Shown: positions 24,239 to 32,598, counted from the first letter of the stretch. The stretch is DNA of 33,793 nucleotides from Pseudomonas frederiksbergensis (GCF_003732705.1 NZ_MOBR01000028.1:1-33793); one strand, 5' to 3'. A program made the numbers and translations. Notes: a model not told the origin generated them from the sequence alone.

Positions 24239-25540
24239 CTACTTGGCAGACTTGACCGCCGCGCCGAGTTTTTTGGCAGCATCGGCCGGATCGGCTTTCG
24301 GATCGTTGATGAAGTTGGTCACGACATCGAAGAACGCGCCTTGTACCGCCAGCGTGGTCGCCATGTTGTGCGCCATGCTCGGCTGCAGGCCGCCGGACTT
24401 GGCGTCTGCCAGGAAGTCCTTGGCCGCGGTCTGGGCGCAGGAGTCGAAGCCGAGCTTGTCCATTTCGTGGAGCATGTCGTTTCGAACCGGGATCGAGCCT
24501 TTGTTGATGCTGAAGACTTTCTGGAAGTTCTCACCCAGAACGACCTTGGCAATGTCCTGCTGGGCAGCGGAAGTGCCTTTGTCTTTCTGCTTGAACACCG
24601 CCAGGGAGTCGATGTTGTAGGTGAAGGCCTTGTCGGTGCCCGGGAAGGCTACGCACTCGTAGTCCTTGCCGGCGACTTTCTTGGCCGCGGTCCATTCGCT
24701 CTTGGCCCAGTCACCCATGATCTGCATGCCGGCCTTGCCGTTGATGACCTTGGCCGCTTCCAGGTTCCAGTCCTGGCCTTTACCGTCGACGTCCATGTAG
24801 GTCGCGACTTTCTTCAGCTCGGTCAGCGACTTGACCATTTCAGGACCGGTCAGCGCAGCGTTGTCCAGGTCGACCAGGGCTTTCTTGTAGCCGTCAGCCC
24901 CCATGACCGAAAGAACCACCGCTTCGAACACGGTGCTGTCCTGCCAAGGCTGGCCGCCGTGGGCAAGGGCAATAAAGCCCGCTTTCTTGAGTTTGTCGCC
25001 AGCGGCGTAGAATTCTTCGAGGGTGGTCGGGGCTTTTTCGATCCCGGCTTTCTTGAAGACTTCCGGGTTGATCCACAGCCAGTTCACACGGTGAATGTTC
25101 ACCGGTACGGCCACGTAATCACCGTCGTACTTCACGGTATCGGAGACTTTCTTGTCGAGCAGGCTGTCCCACTTCTCGGATTTGGCAGTCTCTTTCAAGA
25201 CGTCGGTGTCGAGTAGACCGGTGGACGCCCATTCCTGGATGTCCGGACCTTTGATTTGCGCAACCCCTGGCGGGTTACCGGCAACGGCGCGGCTCTTGAG
25301 CACGGTCATGGCGGTCGCACCGCCACCACCGGCGACAGCGCCGTCCTTCCAGGTGAAACCGTCTTTTTCAACTTGGGCCTTGAGCACATCAACGGCAGCT
25401 TTTTCGCCACCGGATGTCCACCAGTGAACGACTTCTACCGAACCTTTGGCATCGGCGGCAAGCGCACTGAGAGGGAATGCAGAGATAGGAAGCAATGAGG
25501 CAAGAGAAATGACAGTAGCGAGGCGAGAAATCGCATTCAT
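24239..25540 (-). CDS. gtsA: Glucose ABC transporter substrate-binding protein
   Basis: 433 aa. The signal peptide spans about 1-29 (MNAISRLATVISLASLLPIS, ending ALAA). The mature protein is a family 1 sugar-binding protein: EVVHWWTSGGEKAAVDVLK (36-54) and GKAGMQIMGDWAKSEW are typical of periplasmic glucose binders of pseudomonads. It delivers glucose to GtsBCD. The leader has AACAACAA next to AAAGG, and an activated-type promoter with a 15-base box lies upstream. The upstream epimerase gene ends 117 bp away on the same strand, so gtsA can have its own transcript. Confidence 0.95.
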   Translation of the reverse strand: MNAISRLATVISLASLLPISAFPLSALAADAKGSVEVVHWWTSGGEKAAVDVLKAQVEKDGFTWKDGAVAGGGGATAMTVLKSRAVAGNPPGVAQIKGPDIQEWASTGLLDTDVLKETAKSEKWDSLLDKKVSDTVKYDGDYVAVPVNIHRVNWLWINPEVFKKAGIEKAPTTLEEFYAAGDKLKKAGFIALAHGGQPWQDSTVFEAVVLSVMGADGYKKALVDLDNAALTGPEMVKSLTELKKVATYMDVDGKGQDWNLEAAKVINGKAGMQIMGDWAKSEWTAAKKVAGKDYECVAFPGTDKAFTYNIDSLAVFKQKDKGTSAAQQDIAKVVLGENFQKVFSINKGSIPVRNDMLHEMDKLGFDSCAQTAAKDFLADAKSGGLQPSMAHNMATTLAVQGAFFDVVTNFINDPKADPADAAKKLGAAVKSAK

Positions 25541-25555
25541 CTAGAATTACCTTTC

Positions 25556-25563
25556 TTGTTGTT
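25556..25563 (-). promoter_or_regulatory. AAnAAnAA motif in the gtsA leader (Crc/Hfq type)
   Basis: The minus strand reads CATAACAACAAGAAAGGTA, putting AACAACAA directly before the AAAGG ribosome site and 16 bases before the ATG. A nearly identical stretch precedes the epimerase gene. gts genes are known Crc targets in Pseudomonas; direct binding here is inferred. Confidence 0.6.
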
Positions 25564-25596
25564 ATGCATGCAAGTCTGGTGCTTGCGCTGCATAGG

Positions 25597-25635
25597 ATTT
25601 TAAACAGGAGTTATCCCCTCGCAGGTAACGAAGGG
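25597..25635 (-). promoter_or_regulatory. gtsA promoter: 15-base box and -10
   Basis: On the minus strand CCCTTCGTTACCTGC (25635-25621) is followed after 14 bases by TGTTTAAAAT; the -10 is TAAAAT (25602-25597). No TTGACA-like -35 is seen; the box covers that position, as an activator site would. The same box and spacing precede the epimerase gene (26951-26989). Confidence 0.6.
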
Positions 25636-25657
25636 ACGCTTGAATGTCACCACATGG

Positions 25658-26917
25658 TTACACAGGAGCGCTCTGGGACAACTGCCCCAAAGCCGTGGCC
25701 ATACTCGGTGCCAGCGGCAGGCGCGGAATCAAAACCGCCTGCCAGGCGTGATACAGATCGGGTTTACCTGCCCAGATATCGGCGCTCGGACGGTTTTGCG
25801 GATCGAGTTCATGGTGCCAACTGCCATCGCAGCGGTCGATGAAATGACTGTCACAAAATTCCCAGAACAGTCGGTACCAGGTTTCGTATTGTTCATCGCC
25901 GGTGCGTTTGAGCAGGGCACTGGCGGCAGCGCTGGCTTCGCAATGGGTCCAGTGCAGGCGATGGCGAACCACGGCGCGATTGTCCCAGTCCAGGGTGTAG
26001 ACAATCCCCGGTGCGCCATCGACATTCCAGCCGTGACGGCAATTGTGATCGAAGAGTTTTTGCGCGTCGGTCGCCAGCCAACCCGGCGTGAGCATCCCGG
26101 CCCGGACCCGTGCGGCTTCGAGGTGCAGCAACAGCCGCGCCCATTCGAAACCGTGGCCCGGCGTGGTGCCGTAAGGGCGGAAACCGTCGGCCGGGTTGTC
26201 GTGGTTGTACTCGCGCAACGGCTGCCAGTCGCGATCAAAATGCTCGACCACCAGGTAATCGTTGGCGGCGGCGTGACCGTGGATAACACGCTCGACGATC
26301 CGTTGCGCGCGGACCAGCCAGCGGTGGTCGTCGGTGACATCCGCCAGCGCGAGGAAGGCTTCGGTCGCGTGCATGTTGCTGTTGGCGCCGCGGTAGGCTT
26401 CTTCCTCGCTCCAGTCGCGATTGAAGGATTCGCGCATGGCGCCCTCCTCCTCGCTCCAGAAATGCGTGTCGATGATCTGAATTGCCTCATCGAGCAAGGC
26501 TTGCGCACCGGGCCGTTGCGCGGCCACTGCCGAACTCGCGGCGAGGGCGACGAAGGCGTGCAGGTACGCGGCTTTGCCGGTGTTGTCGTCGCAGTGATGG
26601 GCAGTGGCAAACCATCCGCCGTGTTTAGCATCCTTCAACGGACCGTTGAGGGCCTGGACGCCGTGATCCACCAGTTCGGCAAACCCTGGCAGGCCCTGGA
26701 TATGGGCCATGGCGAAGCTATGGGTCATGCGCGCGGTGTTCATGGTTTCAGCGTGGGCGTTGGCCGGGAGCTGGCCCTTTTCATCGAGATTGCCGAAGCC
26801 ATCGGGGAGCTTCGAAGCCTTGGCGAACGCCAGCAGGCGCAGGCCTTCGGCGGCGAGCCATTGCTGGTGGGCAGGCGCGTTCAGCCAACTGCTGAAGGCA
26901 GGTTGGAAGGTGTCCAT
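25658..26917 (-). CDS. AGE-family sugar epimerase/isomerase (mannose isomerase / YihS-like)
   Basis: 419 aa, (alpha/alpha)6-barrel family of N-acylglucosamine 2-epimerase. Candidate active-site residues: Arg63 and His66 in TARMTHSF, His183 in NSNMHATEAFL, His255 in TPGHGFEWARL and His390 in DLYHAWQAV. The 135-residue spacing of His255 and His390 equals that of the two catalytic histidines I recall for YihS, which interconverts mannose, fructose and glucose. The product is therefore most likely an aldose-ketose isomerase acting on free hexose in the cytoplasm. It lies between gtrS and gtsA and shares a promoter pattern with gtsA. Sulfoquinovose isomerase is an alternative, but no other sulfoglycolysis gene is present. 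No signal peptide. Confidence 0.85.
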   Translation of the reverse strand: MDTFQPAFSSWLNAPAHQQWLAAEGLRLLAFAKASKLPDGFGNLDEKGQLPANAHAETMNTARMTHSFAMAHIQGLPGFAELVDHGVQALNGPLKDAKHGGWFATAHHCDDNTGKAAYLHAFVALAASSAVAAQRPGAQALLDEAIQIIDTHFWSEEEGAMRESFNRDWSEEEAYRGANSNMHATEAFLALADVTDDHRWLVRAQRIVERVIHGHAAANDYLVVEHFDRDWQPLREYNHDNPADGFRPYGTTPGHGFEWARLLLHLEAARVRAGMLTPGWLATDAQKLFDHNCRHGWNVDGAPGIVYTLDWDNRAVVRHRLHWTHCEASAAASALLKRTGDEQYETWYRLFWEFCDSHFIDRCDGSWHHELDPQNRPSADIWAGKPDLYHAWQAVLIPRLPLAPSMATALGQLSQSAPV

Positions 26918-26929
26918 GGGGTACCTTTT

Positions 26930-26937
26930 TTGTTGTT
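26930..26937 (-). promoter_or_regulatory. AAnAAnAA motif in the epimerase leader (Crc/Hfq type)
   Basis: The minus strand reads CATAACAACAAAAAAGGTA just before the ATG; it matches the gtsA leader in 18 of 19 positions. The AACAACAA core overlaps the approach to the AAGG ribosome site. Confidence 0.55.
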
Positions 26938-26950
26938 ATGACTGAGGGGC

Positions 26951-26989
26951 AGTCTAAACAACGGTTGGGGCGAGGCAGGTAACGAAGGG
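26951..26989 (-). promoter_or_regulatory. Epimerase promoter: 15-base box and -10
   Basis: The minus strand has CCCTTCGTTACCTGC (26989-26975), then 14 bases, TGTTTA and the -10-like TAGACT (26956-26951). Box sequence and spacing are identical to the gtsA promoter although the bases between differ, which points to shared regulation rather than simple duplication of a block. Confidence 0.55.
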
Positions 26990-27055
26990 GGCGGGGTTTG
27001 TCACAGGGTTGTGACAAATGTGTTGGGACTTTGGAGTTGTGTTGAGTTTAAGAGT

Positions 27056-27219
27056 CACCCCTCACCCCAGCCCTCTCCCCAAGGGGTAGAGGGGGCCGAC
27101 CGAGTTGTTCTTGGAGCTACATCGACCTGAAATACCGAGTCGAACTCAGGTTTTGAAAAATCCCCGATCGGCTCCCTTTCCCCCTCTCTCCTTTGGGGAG
27201 AGGGTTGGGGTGAGGGGTG
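27056..27219. repeat. CCCCTCACCCCAGCCCTCTCCCC inverted repeat
   Basis: The arm starting CACCCCTCACCCCAGCCCTC (27056-27080) and the arm ending GGTTGGGGTGAGGGGTG (27195-27219) pair almost fully; the right side has an extra CCCCTCTCTCC/GGAGAG hairpin. It fills most of the 319-bp gap between the gtrS end and the epimerase start, apart from the epimerase promoter. Confidence 0.88.
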
Positions 27220-27236
27220 GATCTAAAGAGCGAAAC

Positions 27237-28706
27237 TCAATCAAGCGACCGAGGAAGCTGCAATGTCACCCGCAACCCACCCTCACGCAAATTCTGCAAA
27301 CTCACTTCCCCACCATGGCTATGCGCAATATTGCGCGCAATCCCCAATCCCAACCCATAACCCTGCTGCTGCCCGGCCAGGCGGAAGTGCGGTTCGAACA
27401 CTTGCTCCATCCGCTGCTCCGGCACGCCGGGCCCTTCATCGTCGACATGCAGGATGAACGCGCTCTGGTCGTCATCGATATGCAGATGGGCGTTCTGCCC
27501 GTACTTCAAGGCGTTGTCGATCAGGTTGCCGATGCAGCGCTTGAGCGCCAGGGGTTTGCCCGGATACGCGGCAAATGCCCGGCCCTGTTGGGTCACGCGA
27601 CCATTGCCGTTGGGCGCCAGGTACGGCTCCACCAGGCAATCGAGCACATGATTAAGATCCACCGGTTCGATGTTTTCGTGGATGTCAGTGTCTTTTACGC
27701 ATTGCAGCGCGCCTTTGACCAACAACTCCAGCTCATCCAGATCGCGGCCGAACTTGGCTTGCAGCGTTTCGTCTTCGAGCAATTCGACCCGCAAGCGCAA
27801 CCGGGTGATCGGCGTGCGCAGGTCGTGGGAAATGGCGCTGAATAGCTGGCTGCGTTCGGTCAGGTAACGGCTGATCCGTTCGCGCATCGCGTTGAAGGCG
27901 CGTCCGACTTCGACCACTTCACTGCCGCCGCCCTCGGGCACCGGCTCGACTTCAGCACCGAGGGACATGTCCCGCGCCGCCCGCGCCAGGCGCTTGAGCG
28001 GACGACTCTGCCAGTGCACCAGCAGGCCGATGAACAACAGCAAGAAACCGCTGGTGAGCACGATAAACCACACCTGCTGCGCCGGCAGGCCCTGCTCTTC
28101 AAGACTGGTGTAAGGCTCGGGCAACAGCGAGGCGATGTACAGCCATTCCCCCGGGGCCATCTGGATTTGCGTGACCAGCACCGGCGGGTTTACCGGTTCC
28201 AGGGTCAACGCGTAATGCGCCCAGGAGCGCGGCAATTCATCGAGTTTCAACCCGCTGTTGAAGATCCGCAGGTCTTCGGGGCTGACAAAGGTCACCGAGA
28301 TATCGGTGTCGTGACCCAGGGACTCGCGCAGTACTTCGTCCACCGCTTTGAGCACCGCCGCTTTACGCGGGGTGATCGGCAGCACTTCCATGCCCAGCGG
28401 TTTGTCATTGAGGGTCACCACGAACCGGGTGCCGCCCATGCTGCGCAACTGGTCGAGCACCAACGGCCGGAACGCCACCGGCAACGAGCGGAAATAACTG
28501 ACGCTGGCTGTCATCGAATGCGCCAGGCTGCGAGCGCTGGTGACCAGGCCTTCGAGCTGGGTGGCGCGCAGTTGCGAAACCCAGATCACGCTCGACAGCG
28601 CCTGGGCGAACAGCACCACCAACAACGTCAACAGCAACATCCGCCCGAGCAACGAACGCGGCACCGGCACTTTGGCGGCGAATCGACGCAACCACTCAGT
28701 GGCCAT
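27237..28706 (-). CDS. gtrS: Sensor histidine kinase GtrS
   Basis: 489 aa. Membrane segments at about 20-42 and 211-231 enclose a periplasmic sensor domain. Then HAMP (about 232-285), HisKA with phospho-acceptor His294 in ISHDLRTPITRL, and an ATPase domain (GNLIDNALKYG, DEGPGVPEQ, YGLGLGIARNIAHSHGG). In P. aeruginosa GtrS senses 2-ketogluconate and partners GltR. The start MATEWL at 28706 overlaps the gltR stop by 11 bp, so they are coupled; MWLPAM at 28721 is possible. No strong ribosome site is seen for either. Confidence 0.93.
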   Translation of the reverse strand: MATEWLRRFAAKVPVPRSLLGRMLLLTLLVVLFAQALSSVIWVSQLRATQLEGLVTSARSLAHSMTASVSYFRSLPVAFRPLVLDQLRSMGGTRFVVTLNDKPLGMEVLPITPRKAAVLKAVDEVLRESLGHDTDISVTFVSPEDLRIFNSGLKLDELPRSWAHYALTLEPVNPPVLVTQIQMAPGEWLYIASLLPEPYTSLEEQGLPAQQVWFIVLTSGFLLLFIGLLVHWQSRPLKRLARAARDMSLGAEVEPVPEGGGSEVVEVGRAFNAMRERISRYLTERSQLFSAISHDLRTPITRLRLRVELLEDETLQAKFGRDLDELELLVKGALQCVKDTDIHENIEPVDLNHVLDCLVEPYLAPNGNGRVTQQGRAFAAYPGKPLALKRCIGNLIDNALKYGQNAHLHIDDDQSAFILHVDDEGPGVPEQRMEQVFEPHFRLAGQQQGYGLGLGIARNIAHSHGGEVSLQNLREGGLRVTLQLPRSLD

Positions 28707-29427
28707 TGCTGGCAACCACATTGGCGGCCAGTTGGTAGCCGCTGCCACGCACGGTACGGATAAGTCGCGGGGGCTTTTCGGTGTCGCGCAGACGCTGGCG
28801 CAAACGGCTGACGGCCATGTCGACAATCCGATCCAGCGGCATCAAATCACGGCCACGGGTGGCGTTGCCGATGGTGTCGCGGTCGAGGATTTCCTGGGGG
28901 TGATCGAGGAACAGTTTCAGCAACGCGAAGTCGGCGCCGGAGAGAATCACTTCTTCGCCATCAATGTGGAACAGCCGATGGCTGACCATGTCCAGGCGCC
29001 AGTCATCGAAGGCCAGCACTTCACTGCCGGAGCGTTCCTGACCAAATTGGGCACGGCGTAACAACGCTTTGATCCGCGCCTGCAATTCCCGAGGGCTGAA
29101 GGGTTTGCCGAGGTAATCGTCTGCACCGAGTTCCAGGCCAATCACCCGGTCGGCCTCGTCGGAACTGGCCGTGAGCATGATGATCGGCACCTGGGCCTGG
29201 CGCGGGTGTTGGCGAATCCAGCGGCAGAGGCTGAAACCGTCTTCGTCCGGCAGCATCACATCGAGGATCACCAGATCGCTCGGCGCCTCGTTCATCGCCT
29301 GGCGAAAGCCTGCGCCGTCCGGCGTGGTGCGCACCTGAAAACCTGCGCGGGTCAGGTAGGTGTCCAGCAACTCGCGTATCTCTTGATCGTCATCGACCAA
29401 CAAAATCGACTTGTTGACTGAGCTCAC
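28696..29427 (-). CDS. gltR: GltR, OmpR-type response regulator of glucose genes
   Basis: 243 aa. The receiver domain (about 5-120) has acidic residues VDDDQE, phospho-acceptor Asp56 in LVILDVMLP and Lys in GKPFSPRE; the C-terminus is an OmpR-type winged helix ending with IRTVRGSGYQLA. It is phosphorylated by GtrS and controls oprB/gts and glucose-catabolic genes. The GTG start (MSSVNKSILLVDDD) at 29427 is chosen because AAGGA lies ten bases upstream and the remaining longer frame runs into a repeat. An AACAACAA motif overlaps that ribosome site. Two repeats separate it from glk, 277 bp away. Confidence 0.92.
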   Translation of the reverse strand: MSSVNKSILLVDDDQEIRELLDTYLTRAGFQVRTTPDGAGFRQAMNEAPSDLVILDVMLPDEDGFSLCRWIRQHPRQAQVPIIMLTASSDEADRVIGLELGADDYLGKPFSPRELQARIKALLRRAQFGQERSGSEVLAFDDWRLDMVSHRLFHIDGEEVILSGADFALLKLFLDHPQEILDRDTIGNATRGRDLMPLDRIVDMAVSRLRQRLRDTEKPPRLIRTVRGSGYQLAANVVASNGH

Positions 29428-29440
29428 AGGGGCGGCATCC

Positions 29441-29448
29441 TTGTTGTT
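29441..29448 (-). promoter_or_regulatory. AAnAAnAA motif in the gltR leader (Crc/Hfq type)
   Basis: The minus strand reads AACAACAAGGA, so the motif overlaps the AAGGA ribosome site ahead of the GTG. Binding would directly hinder initiation. Inferred. Confidence 0.5.
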
Positions 29449-29477
29449 TGAATTGGGCGGATTATGCCTGATCGTTC

Positions 29478-29579
29478 GATCGTTCCCACGCTCTGCGTGG
29501 GAATGCCTCAAGGGACGCTCCGCGTCCAGTGACGCGGAGCGTCACGGGCTGCATTCCCACGCAGAGCGTGGGAACGATC
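29478..29579. repeat. Double-palindrome intergenic repeat, copy 5
   Basis: Outer arms GATCGTTCCCACGCTCTGCG and its reverse complement. Internal order is inverted relative to copies 1, 3 and 4 (like copy 2). A partial GATCGTT repeats directly at its left border (GATCGTTCGATCGTT), possibly an insertion scar. Confidence 0.92.
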
Positions 29580-29602
29580 ATTATCGTTGGTGTCTGTGCG
29601 GG

Positions 29603-29694
29603 CCCCTTCGCGGGCAAGCCTCGCTCCTACAGGTTGTCGGTGTTCTTTCGATCAACACTAATCCTGTAGGAGCGAGGCTTGCCCGCGAAGGGCG
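29603..29694. repeat. GTAGGAGCGAGGCTTGCCCGC inverted repeat
   Basis: CCCCTTCGCGGGCAAGCCTC and the reverse complement flank a short centre. With copy 5 it fills the glk-gltR spacer. Confidence 0.9.
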
Positions 29695-29704
29695 CGACAC
29701 GGTC

Positions 29705-30655
29705 TCAAGCCTGGTCGAGCGCCACACCTGCGCCGACCAACCCGGAATACGGTGCCGTCACCAGCCACACCGGGATGCCTTTGAAGTAATCGCTCATGCA
29801 GCCCTTGTCGGCGAAGCACCGGGCGAAACCGCTTTCGATAAAGAAATCAGCAAACCGAGGCACCACGCCGCCGACGATGTACACGCCGCCGCGCCCGCCG
29901 GTGGTCAGCACGTTGTTGCCGGCCACGCGGCCGAGCCAGCAACTGAACTGCTCCAGCACTTCCAGGGCAATCGGGTCGCCAGCCAAACCGGCAGCGGTAA
30001 TCGCTTCCGGCGTGTCGAGCACCGGCTCGTGGCCGTCCACCGCACAAATCGCCCGGTAAACCCGGGGCAAGCCACCACCACTCAACGCCGTTTCGGCGCT
30101 GACATGCCCGATCTCGTTGAAGATGTGTTGCCACAATTGGGTTTCCCGCGGGCTGCTCAACGGCAAATCGACGTGACCGCCCTCGCCCGGCAGCGCCGCA
30201 TACCGGCCCTCGCCGAGATCGAGCAAAGTGCCAACACCCAAACCCGTGCCGGGGCCAATCACCACCGCTGGCCGCAACGGTTCCGGCGTGCCTTCGCAGA
30301 CCACGCGGAATTCGTCTGGCTGCAAACGGGTCATGCCCAACGCCATCGCCGAGAAATCATTGACCAGCAGCAGTTGGTCCACCTGCAAGGTCTGGCAGAA
30401 CCCCTTGCGACTGAGTCGCCAGTGATTGTTGGTGAACCTGAATTCATCGCCACTCACCGGGCCGGCGACCGACAGGCACACCGAACCGATGTCGCCCGGT
30501 TTCAACCCCAAGCCGCTGAGGTAGACGCCAATGGCCTCCTCAGGGCTGGCGTGATCTGCCGTCGCCAGCACCTGGATCGACTCCAGTTGCTGGTTTTTCC
30601 ACAACGCGAAACGTGCGTTGGTCCCACCGATGTCACCGACCAAAGCCAGTTTCAA
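29705..30655 (-). CDS. glk: Glucokinase
   Basis: 316 aa, bacterial Glk family. It phosphorylates imported glucose with ATP to glucose-6-phosphate. The ATP-binding start GDIGGTNARFAL (7-18), NDFSAMA (with catalytic-type Asp) and GPGTGLGVG (phosphate loop) are present. The start is TTG at 30655: the minus-strand TTGA overlaps the edd TGA stop, so translation is coupled. The rare start codon could keep its level below Edd. Confidence 0.95.
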   Translation of the reverse strand: MKLALVGDIGGTNARFALWKNQQLESIQVLATADHASPEEAIGVYLSGLGLKPGDIGSVCLSVAGPVSGDEFRFTNNHWRLSRKGFCQTLQVDQLLLVNDFSAMALGMTRLQPDEFRVVCEGTPEPLRPAVVIGPGTGLGVGTLLDLGEGRYAALPGEGGHVDLPLSSPRETQLWQHIFNEIGHVSAETALSGGGLPRVYRAICAVDGHEPVLDTPEAITAAGLAGDPIALEVLEQFSCWLGRVAGNNVLTTGGRGGVYIVGGVVPRFADFFIESGFARCFADKGCMSDYFKGIPVWLVTAPYSGLVGAGVALDQA

Positions 30656-32478
30656 TTAAGCGTCTCCAGGGCAGAAGTGAAGGCGCTGGCGCCCTGCTCT
30701 GCGGAGCTGAAGGCCATGCGCATGAAACCAAACAGTTCGCGCCCGCTGCCGATGTTGTTACCCAACAAACCCTTGGCCGGGGTGCGCGCTGCGAATTCTT
30801 CGGCGTCCACCTTAAGCTCCAGGGTGCCTTTGACGCCATCGACGCGGATGATATCGCCCTCCTGCACTCGCGCAAGAGCGCCACCGACGTAAGCCTCGGG
30901 GCTGACGTGAATCGCCGCCGGGATTTTCCCCGAGGCGCCAGACATCCGCCCATCAGTGACCAGTGCCACTTTGAAGCCGCGATCCTGCAGCACACCGAGG
31001 AACGGCGTCATCTTGTGCAATTCCGGCATGCCGTTGGAGCGCGGGCCCTGGAAGCGCATCACCGCGACAAAATCCTTCTCCAGCAAACCGGCCTTGAACG
31101 CGTCGGCCAAATCCTGCTGATCCTGGAACACCATGGCTGGCGCTTCGACAATCTGGTTTTCCAACGCCACGGCGGAGACTTTCATCACCCCGCGACCGAG
31201 GTTGCCTTCCATCACCCGCAAACCGCCCTCTTGCGAGAACGCACGAGCCACTGGCCGCAGGATGGTTTCGTCGAGGCTTTCGATCGGGCCTTCGCGCCAG
31301 ACCAGTTCGCCGTTATCGAGAAACGGCTCCACGGTGTAACGGCTCAGGCCGTGGCCGAGCACGGTGTTGACGTTTTCGTGGAGCAGCCCGGCTTCCAGCA
31401 GTTCGCGGATCAGGAACGACATGCCGCCCGCCGCCTGGAAGTGGTTGATGTCGGCTTTGCCGTTCGGGTAGACGTGGCTCAGGGTCGGCACCACCTCGGA
31501 GAGGTCGGCCATGTCTTGCCAGGTCAGTTGAATGCCCGCCGCCATGGCGATGGCCGGCATGTGCAAGGTGTGGTTGGTCGAGCCGCCGGTGGCGTGCAGG
31601 GCCACGATGGAGTTGACCAGCGAGCGCTCGTCGACGATTTCGCCGATCGGCATGAAGTCGCCGTTCTGCTTGGTCAGGCGGGTGACCTGATGCGCGGCCT
31701 CGCGGGTCAGGGCCTCGCGCAACGGAGTGTTCGGGTTGACGAAAGAAGCGCCCGGCAAGTGCAGGCCCATGACTTCCATCAGCAATTGGTTGGTGTTGGC
31801 GGTGCCGTAGAAGGTGCAGGTGCCAGGGCTGTGGTAGGAATTCATTTCCGATTCCAGCAACTCTTCGCGGCTGGCCTTGCCTTCGGCGTAGCGCTGGCGC
31901 ACATCGGCTTTCTGCTTGTTGGAGATGCCCGAAACCATCGGCCCGCCCGGCACGAAAATCGTTGGCAGATGACCGAAACGCAGGGCGCCCATCATCAGGC
32001 CCGGCACGATTTTGTCGCAGATGCCGAGCATCAGCGCGCCGTCGAACATGTTGTGGGACAACGCCACGGCGGTGGACAGCGCGATCACTTCACGGCTCGG
32101 CAGGCTCAGTTCCATGCCCGGCTCGCCCTGGGTCACGCCGTCGCACATCGCCGGGGTGCCGCCGGCGAACTGGCCGACCGAGCCGATTTCGCGCAGGGCT
32201 TTTTTGATCTGTTCAGGGAAGACTTCGTACGGCTGATGCGCCGAGAGCATGTCGTTATATGAAGAAACAATTGCGATGTTCGCGGAGTTCATCATCCGCA
32301 GGCTGTTCTTGTCGTCGGTGCCGCAACCGGCCACGCCGTGGGCGAAGTTGGCGCATTGCAGCTTGCCGCGCATCGGACCGTCGGTGGCGGCGCCGCGAAT
32401 CAGCGCAAGGTAAGCCTCACGCGTAGCTCGGCTACGGGCGATAAGCCGTTCGGTGACCTCAAGGACGCGGGGATGCAT
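30652..32478 (-). CDS. edd: 6-phosphogluconate dehydratase
   Basis: 608 aa, the usual Edd length. It converts 6-phosphogluconate to KDPG and uses an iron-sulfur cluster. The IlvD/Edd signatures GICDKIVPGLMMG and LVTDGRMSGASGKIP are intact; Cys in VAGCGTDD, PAMCDG and GICDK are probable cluster ligands. GGAG lies eight bases before the ATG. It begins a minus-strand unit with glk and is divergent from gap, with HexR-type boxes in the 220-bp spacer. Confidence 0.97.
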   Translation of the reverse strand: MHPRVLEVTERLIARSRATREAYLALIRGAATDGPMRGKLQCANFAHGVAGCGTDDKNSLRMMNSANIAIVSSYNDMLSAHQPYEVFPEQIKKALREIGSVGQFAGGTPAMCDGVTQGEPGMELSLPSREVIALSTAVALSHNMFDGALMLGICDKIVPGLMMGALRFGHLPTIFVPGGPMVSGISNKQKADVRQRYAEGKASREELLESEMNSYHSPGTCTFYGTANTNQLLMEVMGLHLPGASFVNPNTPLREALTREAAHQVTRLTKQNGDFMPIGEIVDERSLVNSIVALHATGGSTNHTLHMPAIAMAAGIQLTWQDMADLSEVVPTLSHVYPNGKADINHFQAAGGMSFLIRELLEAGLLHENVNTVLGHGLSRYTVEPFLDNGELVWREGPIESLDETILRPVARAFSQEGGLRVMEGNLGRGVMKVSAVALENQIVEAPAMVFQDQQDLADAFKAGLLEKDFVAVMRFQGPRSNGMPELHKMTPFLGVLQDRGFKVALVTDGRMSGASGKIPAAIHVSPEAYVGGALARVQEGDIIRVDGVKGTLELKVDAEEFAARTPAKGLLGNNIGSGRELFGFMRMAFSSAEQGASAFTSALETLN

Positions 32479-32598
32479 GTGTAGAACTCCAGGCTAACGG
32501 ATGTGGCGACCTGATTGTCTATGCTGATCAAGGGCCGTTGTCGATGGGGTGACGGGCGGCTTTCTTGATCGATCGGACCAGTTGATTCAGGTCACTCG

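Noticed and set aside
25658..26917. Sulfoquinovose-degradation gene (YihS of sulfoglycolysis)
   Set aside because: No sulfoglycolysis partner (YihQ, YihV, YihT or an SQ transporter) is present; all neighbours are glucose genes, so hexose isomerase is preferred.
30613..32262. A 549-codon plus-strand open frame opposite edd
   Set aside because: It is a shadow of edd, which has both IlvD/Edd signatures; the shadow shows no motif.
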